Below, piece after piece: positions 25,969 through 37,893 of a stretch of 64,000 nt of DNA (positions are counted from its first letter, which is position 1; every line of letters begins with the position of its first letter). The notes below the pieces were generated by a model that saw only the letters and a program-made list of their open reading frames with translations, had not been told where the DNA came from and ran no database searches. A program made the position numbers and the translations under genes. The stretch is from assembly GCF_933775445.1 (NCBI RefSeq), contig NC_065875.1:26473555-26537554 (forward strand), in the 5' to 3' direction. The DNA is from Argentina anserina (taxonomy: Eukaryota; Streptophyta; Magnoliopsida; Rosales; Rosaceae).

Positions 25969-28900
25969 ATGGGAACCGATCGGAACAAAAACCCTAGGCT
26001 CCGTTGGAATAATAAGAAGAGATCCCCGCGGGAGCAACCTCCACTGGATCCAGCCGTTTATCCGGTGATTATCGACCGCGGAGAGGCGAAGGCAAGAAAG
26101 AAGGAGGAGAAGGCGCCTCCGGCCTCAGATCCGGAATCTGATACTTCGATGGTCGTCGACGGCGGAGAGGTGAATCCAGAGGCGGCGAATAACCAGGCCG
26201 AGTCGCCTCCGGCCTCAGCTCCCGAATCTAAGAAGCGGCAGAGAGGCGAAGACAAGGCAGCTTCTCCGTCAAAGAAGTCGAAGGGAGGCAAAGCCAAGGC
26301 AGCTGCTTCTTTCATTGTTGTGGAGGCGCCGGAGCCTATGTTCGTCGGCAAACCGCTTTCCGACAAGGAGGCGCGAAGGAGGTGGCCCGAAACGTACATA
26401 AAGGGGTGAGAATTGCTATTTACTAACTTGTTACAGTTGATTATGTTTGTTCGATTTGATAGGCACAATTTGTTCTCTGTTTTTGATTCAATTTTATTGT
26501 GATTTATTGTTCAATAGAGATGAAAATCCGATTCAGGCCCGCCGTCACTTCACGACTGCTGAGGTGGATGGTGTAAGATATCATCTAGATGATGATGCTC
26601 ATGTACAAGTAAGTCTTGTTGTTCTTCGTTGGAAGGATTTACCGGAGCGTTGTTAAAATTGTAGATGGTATAAGAATCACACTTGTTATATTTATTAGCT
26701 AAATCAGCTCTTCACAATAGCTTAACACATGATCATGATTCTCTATAATCTTTTCTGATTATGTAATTGATATTGTGATGTGATTATGACTATTGTTGAC
26801 TATTCCTCACTGTAATAGGTCACCAATCACACTATCTTCCACATCAAATAGAGTAATAGCAATAATATCATGGCTTCAATCTTGGATCAGTGATTGTGTA
26901 TAGCTATAATATCAAAACTAATTGTCATAATTGTGTTTAGCTGTACTATAGTATCAGTCTACAATTACCATATCTTGTAGATTGGAAGATTGTGGTTGTG
27001 ATCTTATATTTACTGTACATTCTGTCATTGATCAATTCAAGAGGAAATACACATTTTTTATTTGGTATCAGTAGTTTAGGTATTCATTGATCCTTCGTTT
27101 ATCCTCATTTTACTGATCTCGCTAATAAAATTAAACATAAAATTCTAGATTGATCATTCTCTGTGATGGAGAAAGAAAACAAAAATCATTACATATTTAC
27201 TTTGATAGAGAAAGCAAAAACCATTATACATGTTGGTTGTAATTAGTTAAATAGTGTTTATAACTAAGGAAGAGCTATCACCTACATATGGTATCATTTA
27301 GATGAAACTTGAATATAGTCCTTTCGTTTTTGTCTTCCATTAATTAATCATTTTTGCTTTATTTGATCCTTCAGGCTGAAGAAGGAAAGCCACCTTACAT
27401 TTGCAAGATTATAGAAATGTTTGAGGCCGTTGATAGCCAATTATACTTTACAGCTCAGTGGTACTACCGAGTTAAAGACACCGTAAGTTTGATCACATAA
27501 AATTTTAAATATAATTTTTGCTATTTCACCGCCTTGATGATTAATGATACTATTCATTTTCTTTTTTATTGTGTTTTAGGCCGTTAAAAAAAGTGTTGCG
27601 ATTGATACCAGGCGCATATTCTACTCAGATGTGAAGGACCGCAATTCCTTGGATTGTCTCCTTGAGAAGATTAGTATTGTTCGATTGGCTTTACATGTAT
27701 GCATGAAATTCGAAATCACTCTTTTCCTATATATATATATCAGGGCCCTTCCACTAAGGGATCTCTTTTTGGGGTCTAAAAAAGATATAGGTCACTTGAC
27801 TAACTTTTCGATCACATTTCAGTATCTCTATTGTTTAACATTTATAGTATAATGTATAGATCACATCTGTAAAATTTCAGCCAAAATGGAAGTGTTTAAG
27901 CATTCAAAACTGTGATTTAAACTTATAACCATGAATGGTTTATGTTTGACAGATTTAGTGTGTCCATTGCTTTCGCCAAGTTTGATACTCTAACGATCAC
28001 CATTTTGGTTGAAATTTTACAGGGGTGATCTACACATTAGACCCTAAAAGTCAAACGGTAGAGATGTTGAAATGTAGTCAAAAAGTTGGTTAATGAGCTA
28101 TCCCTTAGTGGAAGAGCCCTCATATATATATATATATATATATGTATATAGTTGACAATCTAACAAGAATATTATGATTTTTTCTTTAGGTTGATCCTGA
28201 TGTAAAGGATAAACTCATAGAAGGTTGCAAATATTATTGCAACACCAAATACGTGGTGCTTCATTCAAGCTTTGTCAATTTATTACCAGGTTATTATCTT
28301 ACATATATGTTAATAAGTTGGTTGATGTGTCATTTTGAACAACCCTTTATTCACAAGGATATACCATTCATTTTTCCATATATTGAACTCACAGACAATA
28401 AGCAAGCTGATCGCCATACTGCATCAAAGATTGTTGTTGGAGATTCTTGTGACGGTAACTCAGAACTTACAGAAAGCTCCATCGTCAAGGAACAATGTAT
28501 ACAAGAACTTAAAGTGCTTGACTTATATGCTGGATGTGGTGCAATGTCCACCGGTCTTTGTTTGGGTGCCCGTTTATCCAACGTAAATCTAGTTACGGTA
28601 AGTCACTTTTCCTATCAGGCTTGCATTCAGGTTTGACATTCTTAATAGAGAAAGATATCATAATCTGCTTTGTATGTTTTGTTTCATAATTTGCTAAACT
28701 TTAGATCTTTGTACTTTTTTAACATATGCTTTGGTACAAATCTATTTCTTATTCAAAGACTAGTAGCAACTTGAAATGAAGAAGACATATTTTAACAATT
28801 TTCTTTTTAAAGTATTGAATTAATTATTAATTTTTAAAATGATACCAATTTATTCAAGAGGGAGATTCCTCATTCAGATACAAAAAAGTATGATTGTCTC

Positions 28901-31900
28901 CATATCTCCTCCACTTAGAGGCCATGAGTTTGGCTTGTTTCCTGTGAAAATCTTTTGAAGTTCTTTCTTTAATTATTAATTAACTATTATCATGTGTCAT
29001 TCTTTCACTCAAGATATTTTGAGCTTATTTCTCTCAATTCTTATTTATGGTATAGAAATGGGCTGTTGATATTAACAAATATGCACTCCAAAGTCTAAAG
29101 CTTAATCATCCAGAAACTGAGGTATGTGTTAATAGCTCGCATGTGTTTTTATTCTATCTGTATAGTTTCTTAAGTTCTATTAACATTATTTTTTCGCGAA
29201 CTTCTATTTCAGGTTAGAATGTCATATGCGGAAAACTTTCTGATGTTGCTACAACGGTGGAAGGATCTATGCATTTGTTTTAATTTGATCGAGGGAGACA
29301 CTTCGGATATACCTTTCAACTTTGTTGCAAATGACACTTCAGAAAATGATGACGAGAACCTGGATAATGTTGAAGATCCTGAGGCTTATGAAGTTGAAAG
29401 AATACTTGATATATGTTATGGGGAACCTGATGAGAAAGATAAGGGGTTGTATCTCAAGGTATCAACTTTAGTACCTAAGCAAGAGCTATTTGCAGGGGCG
29501 GAGACACATAGAGCTTCACTAGGGCCTGTGCCCCAATCACCATTTATAGGAAAAATACCATGGAAAAAAATTACACTAGTGCCCCACTCACTAAATCACC
29601 AAAATATTATTAATATATATATAAATTATCATTAATATTATATGTAATATGTAGACTATGAAAAACAAGAGAAATCAGAGAAGAAGATATTGGTGTAATG
29701 GATCAAGTCTTGTTCATACGGTCAGTAGCTGACTGTGAAATTCATGCTCAACTACCATTGGATGTAAATCAAAGGGTTGAAAATAAAATAACTCAATTTT
29801 AAAAAGATTCTCCCTACCTTTAGATTTACATCCAATAATGTTTGAGCATGAATTCCACGGTCAGCTACTGATCGTGTGAACAAGATTGGTAATAGATCAT
29901 TTCATGATACATGGTTACCCCATTTATACATAAGTGATTATAATAGAGGAATCCTCTGATCCTACAAATCAGCAGCTAATTACTTCCTAAAATACTCATA
30001 AGGAAAGCTACAGCTAATACACGACCTATACATAGAACAATCAATATTTATGCATATGATTTTACTGCTTGACTTTCTAACACTTCATTACATATAAGCT
30101 GAATTTGGGGAATATGTGCACTTTAGTGTCTTATTTTGTTCTTTATTTTTTTGTATTATGTACTCAATTGACTTCCTAAAATACTCATAAGGAAAGCTAC
30201 AGCTAATACACGACCTATACATAGAACAATCAATATTTATGCATATGATTTTACTGCTTGACTTTCTAACACTTCATTACATATAAGCTGAATTTGGGGA
30301 ATATGTGCACTTTAGTGTCTTATTTTGTTCTTTATTTTTTTGTATTATGTACTCAATTGACTTTAATAATGATGATTATTACTAATATATATATATATAA
30401 TATATTCCATTAGAATTTTTTAGTCATCTATTAATGTACATTAAATTTACAAATTGTGATTACAAGTGTAGATAAAGTTTTTTTTTCTAAGTTAAACATT
30501 GTGAAGACTGAAGACTAACTTGGTGATGGAGGCGAATTGTGAGGAGTTTATGAAGGATTGTTTAAATTAATATATCGGGGAAGACATATCCACTAGTTTA
30601 GACTATGAAGACTGTTCTGCATCAAATTCAAAATATAAAATCTCTTAAGACTATTTTCACAAGTATATATAGGCGGACTAATATATTTGGTTATTAGTAT
30701 AGACAAATGAAATATTTTTACTATTAACTTTTGTGCCCCAGTCGGCCTAAATTTCTGGCTACACCACTGGCTATTTGCATATTTGAATGTATGTTTGTGC
30801 TTGCATTCATTTGTAATGAATAATTGATTATTTGCTTTTAATAAATGACCTGTGTGGTCATTTTCCAAAACACAATGTAAAGAATTGGCGTTGTGATGTA
30901 TGTCATTTAGGTCCATTGGAAGGGTTATGATTCAGATGAAGATACTTGGGAGCCTCTTGATTCACTGAGGTACTCTTCGATCTCTGCAATACTTTTGTAG
31001 TTGGATATTTAAGGTCTTACTTTAACTGATTAACTATCTATTAAACAGGGATTGCAAAAATTGTGTAGAAGAATTTGTTTCACGCAGCTTTAATTCAAAA
31101 TTGTTGCCTTTACCAGTAAGTTTGAATTTCAACAATTTAAGGTTTTTTTCTTTTAATTATTGTAGTTGGTTTGTTTATTTAATTGTAACTAAAGGTTAAT
31201 GTAAAATTGTTATAGGGAGATGTTGATGTCGTGTGTGGTGGCCCACCTTGCCAAGGTATAAGTGGCTATAACAGATTTAGGAACAAAAAAAAACCTTTGG
31301 AGGATAAGAAAAACAAGCAGGCGATTGTATTCATGGACATAGTTCAGCACCTTAAGCCTAAATATGTCTTGATGGAAAATGTGGTCGACCTTTTAAAATT
31401 TGCTAAAGGATTCCTTGGTCGATATGCTATTGGACGTCTTGTTGATATGAATTATCAGACAAGGATTGGTATGATGGGTGCAGGAGCATACGGGCTTCCT
31501 CAATACCGTATGCGTGTGTTTCTATGGGGGGCATGTCCTACAGAGGTATGTTGATTCAATTGCTCATTTTTATCACTGACTGATTCAATCCTCATGGAGG
31601 TTATTTGATTTTTACAGTGCTTACCTCAATACCCACTTCCTACCCATGATGTTATTGTCAAGGGTCATATTCCTAAAAAATGGGAGGTATGAGTCTCAAC
31701 AATGTTTCAAGTTTGCTTCTCTATGCTTTTGCCTTAAAATGTGTGATATTTACAGGATAATGTAGTTTGTAGTGAAGGCCATCAAGCTGCATTAAGAGAA
31801 AAACTCTTACTAGGAGATGCCTTGTCTGACCTTCCTGCTGTAAAGTCTTGATTCTTGAACTCTTTATTAATAATTATTCTTCGCCTTAACAATGTTCTCA

Positions 31901-33635
31901 TATATTGTCCATTATATGTTATTCAGGTAGAATATAACGAGTTGCGTGATGAGATGCCTTATGGGAGTCTCCCTCAGACTGAGTTCCAGAAAATGATAAG
32001 ACTTAGCAAAAACTGTAAGATGTTTATGTTTATTGTATGATTGCACTGAATTATGTTCTCATTAGTCTGTTTTCTTTGCAGCTTCCAATTTTATCGTTTA
32101 ATAGTATGACAGTAATTGAGAAAGTAGTGCTAAATAGGGACAAATAGAATGGATCATTAGTGATTTGACACTTCTCACTTGTGTTGTATACGGGGAAGAA
32201 TGTAGGCACATTGTATACTATTGTTGCAAGTATTAAAAGAAAAAGATACCTTGGAAACAATATTGATAAATACATTAGTTCTGGATCGGGCATGTGTATA
32301 AGACTTGGTTATATTGTTGAGTAAAAAGTATGGATGCAATAATAATTATGTATGAAGGTTAGTCAAGCCTCAGAGCTCGAATTACAGTTAATTCATAAAT
32401 ATTTATAGCTAGGATTACAGGATTTGCCGAGTTACAGTTAGCCAGGTACACACAGAAGATATTATGCATAAACTAGCAATAGCAAAGTAGCAACAGCAAC
32501 GATGTCCAGGAAGCATTGTGTAGTTTGTGATGGTAGGGGTGGTTGAACAACCTAAAAATAATGTATTTCTCTTGATGCAGATTTGCTGGGGTCTTCTAGG
32601 AGTGAGCCTTATAATGTGACGCTATATGATCACCAGCCTTTGAAAGTGAGTGATGATGATTATGATCGTATACTTTGCATTCCCAAAGTGAAGGTTATTC
32701 CTTTCTTCATCTTCAGTACATGATTACATATAATTGGTTTCCATAATTGATATAATCATGTTATCTGAACTTATTTATGCGTTAATCAGGGTGCGAATTT
32801 CAGAAACCTGGAAGGGGTTCTATTGCGTCCTGATGGTAAAACAGTTTATTTTGATCCTGCAAAACAGAGAGCCTTATTGAAGTCGGGCAATCCTTTGGTA
32901 AACATAGTATCTATTTGAAGTTTTTCTTTTGTGATTTACTTCCATACTATACTTGTTGGTATTACACAATTTCCACCACTGCTTAAATGTCTTGAAATTG
33001 TAATTATAGGTTCCTGACTATGCTATGTCATTTAAGAAAGGGAAATCCAAAAAGTAAGTGTCTAATTTTCTAGATCCAGAATTTAGGTATTCGAATATTC
33101 AATATCATCATCTGTCATCTCTAACAATTTTGCAGACCGTTCGGACGTTTGTGGTGGGATGAAATTGTATCTACTGTTGTTACTCGTGCTGAGCCACACA
33201 ACCACGTATGATCTATATTTGTGGCATTATATTTTGACGTATACATGAATGAGATACATAATTTGGATTTTTGTACAGATTATCTTGCATCCTGAGCAAG
33301 ACAGGGTGTTGACAATACGAGAAAATGCAAGATTACAAGGCTTTCCTGATTATTACAAACTCTGCGGGACAGTAAAAGAAAGGTATTGTGACATTACAGT
33401 GTTGTCTTTTGTTTCACTGATGGTGCAGTTCATTCTTAGTTGAAACAGAGTGAAACTTACATCTTATTTCTCGTTGTTTAGATACATCCAAGTTGGAAAT
33501 GCGGTGGCATTCCCTGTGGCACGTGCACTAGGATATGCGTTGGGGCGCGCTCTCATCGGTAGCTTAGATGATAGTTCAATGTTCGAGTTGCCCCTTGGCT
33601 TTCCAAATTATCCGGAAGAATTGCCTTCTCCATAG
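25969..33635 (+). CDS. CMT3: Chromomethylase (plant DNA cytosine-5 methyltransferase), CMT3-like, 20 exons
   Basis: Exons 25969-26405, 26518-26608, 27375-27482, 27580-27696, 28190-28289, 28395-28597, 29056-29121, 29213-29458, 30911-30969, 31049-31115, 31216-31545, 31618-31686, 31756-31839, 31927-32014, 32581-32693, 32790-32897, 33010-33053, 33136-33205, 33279-33382, 33482-33635: 2658 nt, 885 residues. CMTs bind H3K9me2 and methylate non-CG cytosines to keep transposons silent. A basic N-terminal tail leads to a BAH domain (about 165-300), motif [11 protein letters not shown] (326-335), a chromodomain inserted at about 435-500 ([19 protein letters not shown]), motif IV PPCQG (catalytic C510), motif VI ENV (552-554), motif [25 protein letters not shown] and [16 protein letters not shown]. 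The embedded chromodomain defines the CMT family. Length favours CMT3 over the longer CMT2; CMT1 is not excluded. Confidence 0.93.
27741..28122. mobile_element. Hairpin MITE in chromomethylase intron 4
   Basis: About 380 bp that is almost wholly an inverted repeat. Both ends read inward as GAGGGC(T/C)CTTCCACTAAGG-like text, and about 160-nt arms share TGTAAAATTTCA(G/A)CCAAAAT near the centre. It sits inside an AT microsatellite, so any target duplication is hidden. It lies in the sense-transcribed intron between exons 4 and 5. Confidence 0.88.
29708..29885. mobile_element. Foldback MITE nested in the hAT element
   Basis: Arms of about 65 bp are inverted copies, both reading inward as TCTTGTTCA(T/C)ACG, then CAGTAGCTGAC, AATTCATGCTCAA and TTGGATGTAAATC. 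The loop is about 40 bp and AT-rich. Flanks on both sides resemble TTGGTAATGGATCA, so a target duplication of uncertain length is possible. Confidence 0.82.
29982..30359. repeat. Tandem duplication, two copies of 189 bp
   Basis: 29982-30170 and 30171-30359 appear identical along their length, both starting ACTTCCTAAAATACTCATAAGG. The duplication lies inside the intron 8 hAT element. Complete identity implies a recent event or an assembly artefact. Confidence 0.9.
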
Positions 33636-33758
33636 TCTATTTTAGAGTAGTAACTTTAATTCTGCAAATCAAATACTCTGATGTGGTAACTTCCAAATAG
33701 ATGGTCTACATTCATCATTCATATACATGTCCCTCATTATCCCTCTTATTTGGTCTTG

Positions 33759-34675
33759 TTACTTCTCTACTAGTCCTATTTCCGAATCAGCTCTCTTCTC
33801 TAAAATCTGTTTTTTGCAGTATTGGGGGTAAATCATGTATGCAACCCACTTCAACACATTGCCAGTACATAAAAGGTCTATCTGAGCAACAATTCCTCTT
33901 TTGGAGCTTTCAAAGAAGAGGTATGCCAGCCTTGAACTGAGTCCCCAAACACTGAAAATAAGCGTCAATAAAAGTCCTTGCCGCTGTTCTCTACCTTTGC
34001 TTAGATAGGTTGAAAGCATCAATGCATTAGCCCCATGTGTGTTCTCCAGTGATGAGATCACAATACTCATGTTCCATGTTGCACCCCATTCCAAGTAATT
34101 TGCTAGCAGTGCCATACAGGCTGCCGTATGTAACACTCCACAACACATTATAGTACCAACCATATTGATCCAAGTACTGTACAAGTTAATAAGAAAAGTA
34201 CCCGGATGGATGTGATCAGAGTTTCTCTAGCGCGCACCGCTCTGGTAACACTGTTACCACTGGAAACCTCCCCGAACTTCCCTTCTCCGTCTATCTTGGA
34301 GGCCGAATTGATGATGACAAAAGCACTGAAAAGCTCTAGGAGATGGAGAGGTATCTGATAAAGAATTCCCATTTGTATCAAGTTGTTGGAAAACATCTGG
34401 GCCAAACTTTTTGTAGTATGGAGCTGTGTTTGCCAATCATAGTTGTAACAAATCAGAATTTTGTTTTAGAAACTGTAAGATTTGAACCAGGGTTCTTTGC
34501 AGGTGTGATTCATAGTAAATTGAGAAACAGAAAAAAAGGGTAGAGACGTGAGGAAGGAGAGTATAAGGAATCTGCGACTCTTGCAGACTAAACAAAGAGC
34601 TTCTCTGAGTATATCAAAGACTCCAAGCTTCGGCTTCAAGTCCTTCAACATGATATGGTTGCTTTCCATAGCCAA
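33759..34675 (-). pseudogene. Membrane-array copy A: broken multipass membrane gene
   Basis: Rightmost-to-left reading starts MAMESNHIMLKDLKPKLGVF at 34675. It meets an in-frame TAA at 34466-34468, continues in the same frame through LLELFSAFVIINSASKI, then needs a one-base shift near 34190 to reach YSTWINMVGTIMCC and the C-terminus ending at 33759. The C-terminal KWVAYMIYPQYCKK corresponds to the W(V/M)xxTVYYxDCKNR signature of the intact copies. Transmembrane segments are still recognisable. Two lesions make it a pseudogene, unless an unusually short intron is used; candidate introns there are only 25-50 nt. It has the most diverged N-terminus of the array. Confidence 0.65.
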
Positions 34676-35095
34676 GCCCTTAAGTAATTCACTTGCTGCA
34701 AATTAAGAAGGGGGTTATATAATCAAGATTGTTAAATCCCTTTCAATTCTAACCCAGTGGGTATTGGGTTATTGGTTTGTATCTGAAAATGATAGTATAC
34801 CTGTTCCTCAACATTATTAGACATTGAAATTTGTCCAAAACAACATCTTCCACTTTGAATCTGACTAACAATCTAGCAGCAATCACATAACAGAAATCAC
34901 CCTAAATTGATTTTTCTCTACTACTATACTTCTCATGGGAGTTATTGTTAAGAGTTGTAGTAAACTGTATCTAGAAGCAGTATTCAACATAGCGATTTGA
35001 TTACCAGACCAAACCTTGCCAAAGTGATACAAAGTTACAAACTGAAACATAACAAAAACTTTAAACAAACTATTTATTGAACTAGTGAGTAATAT
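34676..35095. other. Spacer between copies A and B
   Basis: This 3' flank of copy B is similar to the 3' flank of copy C (about 36600-36918): CACATAACAGA versus CACATAATAGA, preceded by a matching ATGATAGTATACC / TTATAGTATACC region. It shows that whole gene-plus-flank units were duplicated. Confidence 0.65.
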
Positions 35096-36028
35096 CTATG
35101 ACCTTTTCTGCTGACGATTCTTGCAATTGAAGTAATAAACTGTGAAAATCATCCAGGTCATGACCTTCTCCAAACACGATACGGTTGCATGAAGGAAAGC
35201 ATATGCAATATGTCTACGTGGAACACACCAACCCCTATGAGGGCTGGTAATCCAACCCGAGCTTCGAATTCGAACAGACAAAAGAAGCAACAAGAAGAAC
35301 CCTCGTAGTATGTTTCCTTTCATTAACCGTAATGAGGTTGAAAATGCTTGAAATCCTCTCTGCTCCTCTAACTCTAAAATGTACACAACAACACTTAGCA
35401 TCCACCAGGCATTGCATTCCACCCATATAGCAAATGTCACAGCATGAACTACAACACGTACAGACCCATCAATATGTAACCGTTGTTGGTTATGAATAGA
35501 ATAGATCACACAAGGTAGAGAAACGATATAAAAAATGGACATAGCAATGAATGTGAAAACAGCGTCGCGCAACCGTGTTTGTGTTTTGGTTATGGTGCTT
35601 TTGAGAAGATCTCTGAGACACACAGAGGCTCTGTGATCACCATTACTAGTATGAATTGTTGAGGAAGCATGGATGGTTGCAAGTGCAGTGAGGAAGTTGA
35701 CTAGGCCAACAGTGTAAAATTTCAGAAACTGAATAATCGGTTCTAGTTCTACAGCCCATGACAAATCTACAGCAATGGTCTTTAGGGTTTGTTTAGTAAG
35801 AATTTCTCGCTTTACGAATGCCTCTATGAACAAGTGAGTAAGCTGGTTCTGAACATGAGGTAGTTCAGGGATTAAAGTTATGAAAAATAGTGGAATTGAG
35901 GTAATCAATGTGAAGGTTATGAAATTGGGATTTCTGAAGGGGATTTTCATGGCTAATATGACTATCGCAAACGTGCCATGAAACCATTGCTTCATCTGCA
36001 CGGGATCTACTAAGTTCTTCATTTCCAA
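35096..36028 (-). CDS. Membrane-array copy B: intact multipass membrane protein
   Basis: Intronless, 310 residues, starting MEMKNLVDPVQMKQWF. About six hydrophobic segments: NFITFTLITSIPLFFITLIP (near 35-55), the VGLVNFLTALATI region (110-130), AVFTFIAMSIFYIVSLPCVI (155-175), the VVHAVTFAIWV to WWMLSVVVYILELE segment (190-220), GFFLLLLLSV (240-250), and a C-terminal VMTWMIFTVYYF followed by CKNRQQKRS. The general plan (a hydrophobic W-xx-L-x-VVxxLE motif, then an S-x-x-L-x-x-G-N amphipathic stretch and a C-terminal membrane helix) resembles, from memory, an uncharacterised plant family including Arabidopsis At4g19950/At5g44860. No function is known to me. Closest in the window is copy C. Confidence 0.8.
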   Translation of the reverse strand: MEMKNLVDPVQMKQWFHGTFAIVILAMKIPFRNPNFITFTLITSIPLFFITLIPELPHVQNQLTHLFIEAFVKREILTKQTLKTIAVDLSWAVELEPIIQFLKFYTVGLVNFLTALATIHASSTIHTSNGDHRASVCLRDLLKSTITKTQTRLRDAVFTFIAMSIFYIVSLPCVIYSIHNQQRLHIDGSVRVVVHAVTFAIWVECNAWWMLSVVVYILELEEQRGFQAFSTSLRLMKGNILRGFFLLLLLSVRIRSSGWITSPHRGWCVPRRHIAYAFLHATVSCLEKVMTWMIFTVYYFNCKNRQQKRS

Positions 36029-36918
36029 GTTGGAAGATTGTGAGTTTTTATATTTCTTTTCACTACTTGGGTTTCATCATATATGATACAACATTACAGA
36101 TTTACAACACTAGCCGGTGCTTCTATTTTTGGAAGTCGATGATTCCAACTACATCTGAAACTAAGTAATTACCAACCTTGTTGAGTACTAAATGTCCAAA
36201 TAATACAGGACAAGGTTTGGGCGAGCAAGACATACATAAGAGAATAAAAACAGGCACCTAATATAAGTTCAAAACTTCAAATTGTCTATACTTTGGCTTT
36301 TTTTCTCATCAATTCCATCGGTATGGATGAACACTGTACTAGTACGACTGGAATTCTTGAAAAAATACATGATAATACGGTTTACTCACATCTGAATAAT
36401 GTACTTAACATAACTGCATTTTCATCCCAATTTGCTTAAGCTGTTCCTAGTTTTGTGAATAAACTAGAGTGAAAGCATATTGTAAACCAACAAGAAACTC
36501 TACTGAATGATTGGATAATATTATTTCATTCACTGAATGGAATAGACATAGAACTCAAAACAAACAACTCAGAAGAACCTGAAATCATCATCGATTGAAT
36601 CCCTTTTCAAATGACTGACTGGAATTAAATCCCTTTCGATTCAATTTTTCAGTGCCATTGGGTTGGTTGGTATTTGAAAGTTATAGTATACCAATTGCTC
36701 AAAAAGTCAACATTATCAGACAATGGAATGTGACAAAAATTGCAGCTTTCACTCTAAATCTGACATTGAATCTACCTACGATCACATAATAGAGAGTCAC
36801 CCAAACTCGATATAGCTATTTGACTACTAGGCCAAACCTTGACAAGTGATAACACAATGTCACAAACTGAAACATACAAAAACTTGTTAACAAACTATGA
36901 ACTAGTGAGCTACGGATC
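36029..36918. other. Spacer between copies B and C
   Basis: Holds the promoter of copy B and the duplicated 3' flank of copy C. No other gene seen. Confidence 0.5.
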
Positions 36919-37893
36919 TTAAAGAATAGGTGACAACCTTTTCTGCTGAAATTTTTTGCAATCCAAGTAATAAACTGTGAAAACCATCCAAGTCATGACC
37001 TTCCCCAAATACAATACGCTTGCCTGAAGAAAAACATGTCCAATATGTCCACTTGGAACATAGAAACTCTGTCCTCTATAGAGGGCTGGCCAAACCAAGA
37101 TCGAAAGAAGAAGCATCAGGATGAACCCTCGTAGTTTATTTCCTTTCCTCAACTGCGAGGAGGTTGAAAATGCTTGAAATCCTCTCTGCTCCTCTAACTC
37201 TAACATAGACACAGTAACACTTAACTTCCACCAGGTATTGTATTCAACCCATATAGCAAATGTCACAGCAGGTACCATAACATGTAAACATTTGAAGATC
37301 AAACTGTTTTTAAAGCTCGATAAATGCAGCTGTTGTACATAAATACAATTGATCACATAAGGTAAACAGATCTTGTGCAACATGGACATAGCAATGTATG
37401 TGAAAACGCCATCACGCCAACGTGATTTAGTTTTGAAATTTCTCAGAATATGTCTGAGACTCATTGAGGCCTTATGATCATTTCTAGTGAGGATTGTTGA
37501 GGAAGCATAGATGGTTGCGACTGCAGTGAGGAAGTCGATCAGGTCATCAATGTACACTTTCGGAAACTGAATGACTGGAGGTTTTACAGCCTGAACGGTC
37601 TTTATGGTGCTGAAACTGGTGTCAACAGTAAGAATTTTTCCTTTTGCAAATGCCTTTATGAACAGAAAAATAAGCTCATCCTGATTAAGAACTAGTCCTG
37701 GCACTAACGATACGAAATACAGTGGAAATGAAGTGATTAATGTGAAGGTTATAAAATTGGGATTTCTGAAGGGGATTTTCATGGCTGATATGATTATTGC
37801 AGACGTCCCAAGAAACCATAGCTTCATTTGCTGGGGATCTATCGGATTTACCATTTCCAAGTTTGAGTAGTACTGGGTTTCTAATATTTGCAC
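36919..37893 (-). CDS. Membrane-array copy C: intact multipass membrane protein
   Basis: Intronless, up to 324 residues. The frame opens MQILETQYYSNLEMVNPIDP; the internal Met before VNPIDPQQMKLWF aligns with the start of copy B, so either start is possible. It shares with B the block AMKIPFRNPNFITFTLITS, the AFxKxxILT segment and LEEQRGFQAFSTS, and ends VMTWMVFTVYYLDCKKFQQKR. The same six-helix plan applies. Conservation of the reading frame after duplication from B suggests it is or was under selection. Function unknown. Confidence 0.8.
   Translation of the reverse strand: MQILETQYYSNLEMVNPIDPQQMKLWFLGTSAIIISAMKIPFRNPNFITFTLITSFPLYFVSLVPGLVLNQDELIFLFIKAFAKGKILTVDTSFSTIKTVQAVKPPVIQFPKVYIDDLIDFLTAVATIYASSTILTRNDHKASMSLRHILRNFKTKSRWRDGVFTYIAMSMLHKICLPYVINCIYVQQLHLSSFKNSLIFKCLHVMVPAVTFAIWVEYNTWWKLSVTVSMLELEEQRGFQAFSTSSQLRKGNKLRGFILMLLLSILVWPALYRGQSFYVPSGHIGHVFLQASVLYLGKVMTWMVFTVYYLDCKKFQQKRLSPIL

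Larger units (their letters stand above)
29493..30769. mobile_element. Non-autonomous hAT-type element in chromomethylase intron 8
   Basis: A perfect 8-bp target duplication GCTATTTG flanks it (29485-29492 and 30770-30777), diagnostic in length for hAT transposons. Ends are CAGGGGCGGAGACA on the left and, read inward from the right, CAGTGGTGTAGCCA, a degenerate 14-bp inverted repeat beginning CAG. The 1277-bp body has no transposase frame. It carries a nested foldback (29708-29885) and an exact 189-bp tandem duplication (29982-30359). Confidence 0.92.

Noticed and set aside
33701..33940. Plus-strand open frame downstream of the chromomethylase
   Set aside because: It is antisense to the membrane-array copy A and shows no protein-family features.
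36029..36918. An additional membrane-array copy between B and C
   Set aside because: Only the duplicated 3' flank is recognisable; none of the coding signatures are present.
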